Part shown: piece by piece, positions 4,846 through 5,721 of the stretch
How the letters are laid out: each line of letters opens with the position of its first letter
How positions within the stretch are numbered: the stretch's first letter is position 1
DNA from: Deltaproteobacteria bacterium
Lineage (GTDB): Bacteria; Bdellovibrionota_C; UBA2361; SZUA-149; JADYYL01
Assembly (NCBI GenBank): GCA_020853655.1
Contig: JADYYL010000480.1
Location: 1-5,721, forward strand
DNA: 5,721 nucleotides
Direction of reading: 5' to 3'
Made by a program: the position numbers and the translations under genes
The notes under the pieces: generated by a model
Told to the model about the DNA's origin: nothing
What the model saw: only the letters and a program-made list of their open reading frames with translations
Database searches by the model: none

Positions 4846-5721
4846 AGAGCCGCATTCAACCGTCCGAACTCCTCACGGTCCGACGCCGCGAAGACGGTCA
4901 GATCCTCGTTATGGGTCTCTTCATGATCGTCGGCCTAGTGCTCGCCGCCTTCTCTGTCGTGAATGTCGGCATGATGGTTTCCGAGCGAGTGCGGGTGCAG
5001 AACGCGGTCGATGCCTCGGCGTACTCGTCCGCCGTTGTTCAGGCGCGATACATGAACCTCGCCGCATACGTGAATCGAGCAATTGTCGCGAACTACAATT
5101 CGATGGCGTTCAATATGGGTCTCTGGGCGACCGTTGACGCATTCGATCACGGGAGCGCGGCCGCAGTCGGCACCCTCTACGGAATCGCCAGCGTGTTTTC
5201 GGAAACGGGCGTCGCGTATTTTCTCGCGCGGACCACGTCAGGGATCAACAAAGGTTTCCATAAACCGATGCACAGCTTCAACCGCACTCTGCTGAGCGCG
5301 CTCGGAGACAATGATTTCAACCAGTATATCGAGCGCTATAACACCGACGTTTTGTCCATGTATCAGGGGATACTCCTCGCCGCCGCCCAGGGTATTCGCT
5401 ACCAAGTTGCGCAGAACGTGGCAGCGACGATGGATCCGGACGTGAAGACGACGACGCTACTCGGACTCGGTGCCGAAGCTTCAAACTTCGATGAACTGAG
5501 AAGTGCCGTCGACTACGCCATCGGAGATGTCAACCGCTCCAACGGCGTCCTGACGAACCTCAATAAACTCTTTGACTCCCTGGGGGGAGACGCGCGGCCC
5601 GATACTCAGCTCATGCTCGCTTCTGTGAACGAAACCTCACTCGATCGCTTCGCGGGTGGTCGGCTTCGTAAATCAGGCAAGCAGGACTTCCTTCGAAACA
5701 TGAACACCGGCGATCTTCTCG
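4842..5721 (+). CDS. TadG-like Tad pilus assembly protein (3' end beyond window)
   Basis: An open frame of 293 codons with no stop before the window end, starting at the ATG that overlaps the tadE stop (ATGA, 4842-4845). No ribosome site is seen upstream, so initiation probably depends on ribosomes finishing tadE. Residues 1-19 are polar and end in RREDG. GQILVMGLFMIVGLVLAAF (19-37) is the single N-terminal membrane segment of the Tad/TadG N-domain. RVQNAVDASAYSSAVVQARYMNLAAYVNRAIVANY (51-85) is the hallmark helix of large TadG-like proteins (N-A-x-D-A-x-A-Y-S then A-x-x-x-N-x-x-A-Y-x-N-R-A). Position +5 after G19 is Met, not Glu, so classical prepilin processing is doubtful. The rest is predicted periplasmic and shows no further domain I recognise in the visible part. 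Full length and any von Willebrand domain cannot be judged. Confidence 0.88.
   Translation, partial: MKSRIQPSELLTVRRREDGQILVMGLFMIVGLVLAAFSVVNVGMMVSERVRVQNAVDASAYSSAVVQARYMNLAAYVNRAIVANYNSMAFNMGLWATVDAFDHGSAAAVGTLYGIASVFSETGVAYFLARTTSGINKGFHKPMHSFNRTLLSALGDNDFNQYIERYNTDVLSMYQGILLAAAQGIRYQVAQNVAATMDPDVKTTTLLGLGAEASNFDELRSAVDYAIGDVNRSNGVLTNLNKLFDSLGGDARPDTQLMLASVNETSLDRFAGGRLRKSGKQDFLRNMNTGDLL

Noticed and set aside
4065..5137. Additional forward open frames overlapping tadE and the TadG-like gene
   Set aside because: They are alternative frames of clearly homologous genes and show Arg/Ser/Pro-rich shadow composition.
1..5721. CRISPR arrays, insertion sequences, rRNA or phage genes
   Set aside because: No regularly spaced repeats, transposase or integrase motifs, or rRNA signatures were seen on either strand.

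Overview
The window reads as chromosomal DNA of a free-living Gram-negative bacterium of moderate GC. A bactofilin of the type whose core ends in SIDMDP, a Tad-type pilus assembly pair, a secreted DUF4124-like protein and a fragment of a ConA-like protein ending in VVSTQRIGC together suggest a deltaproteobacterial-type lineage (Myxococcota, Bdellovibrionota or relatives). That placement is inference from gene content only. There is no IS element, CRISPR array, tRNA or rRNA in view.

Layout, all supported genes on the + strand: (1) 1-504 is mostly non-coding, with at most a short tail of an upstream frame ending at 99. (2) 505-846 is a small exported protein with a DUF4124-like segment and a very basic Lys/Pro tail. 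(3) 840-1749 is a gene-poor stretch of about 0.9 kb, unusually rich in perfect or near-perfect inverted repeats. It includes a 23-bp perfect hairpin that swallows the stop codon of the preceding gene. (4) 1750-2262 is a bactofilin, followed by a probable intrinsic terminator. (5) 2382-3101 is a class I methyltransferase-like protein with a degenerate SAM motif. (6) 3292-3618 is a pterin-4a-carbinolamine dehydratase. (7) 3654-3989 is a start-less open frame that looks like the severed C-terminal end of a secreted ConA-like/polysaccharide-lyase-like protein, i.e. a gene remnant. (8) 4195-4845 (TadE-like) and 4842-5721+ (large TadG-like protein, cut by the window end) overlap by ATGA and form a translationally coupled start of a Tad/Flp pilus or secretion module.

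The genes look like independent housekeeping and cell-envelope loci rather than one pathway. The only clear functional unit is the tadE/tadG-like pair. The parts most worth a second look are the hairpin cluster at 840-1170 (several loops are GNA triloops), the orphan C-terminal remnant between the dehydratase and tadE, and the pairing of a bactofilin with an odd methyltransferase-like neighbour. I did not find a convincing complete new system in this window.
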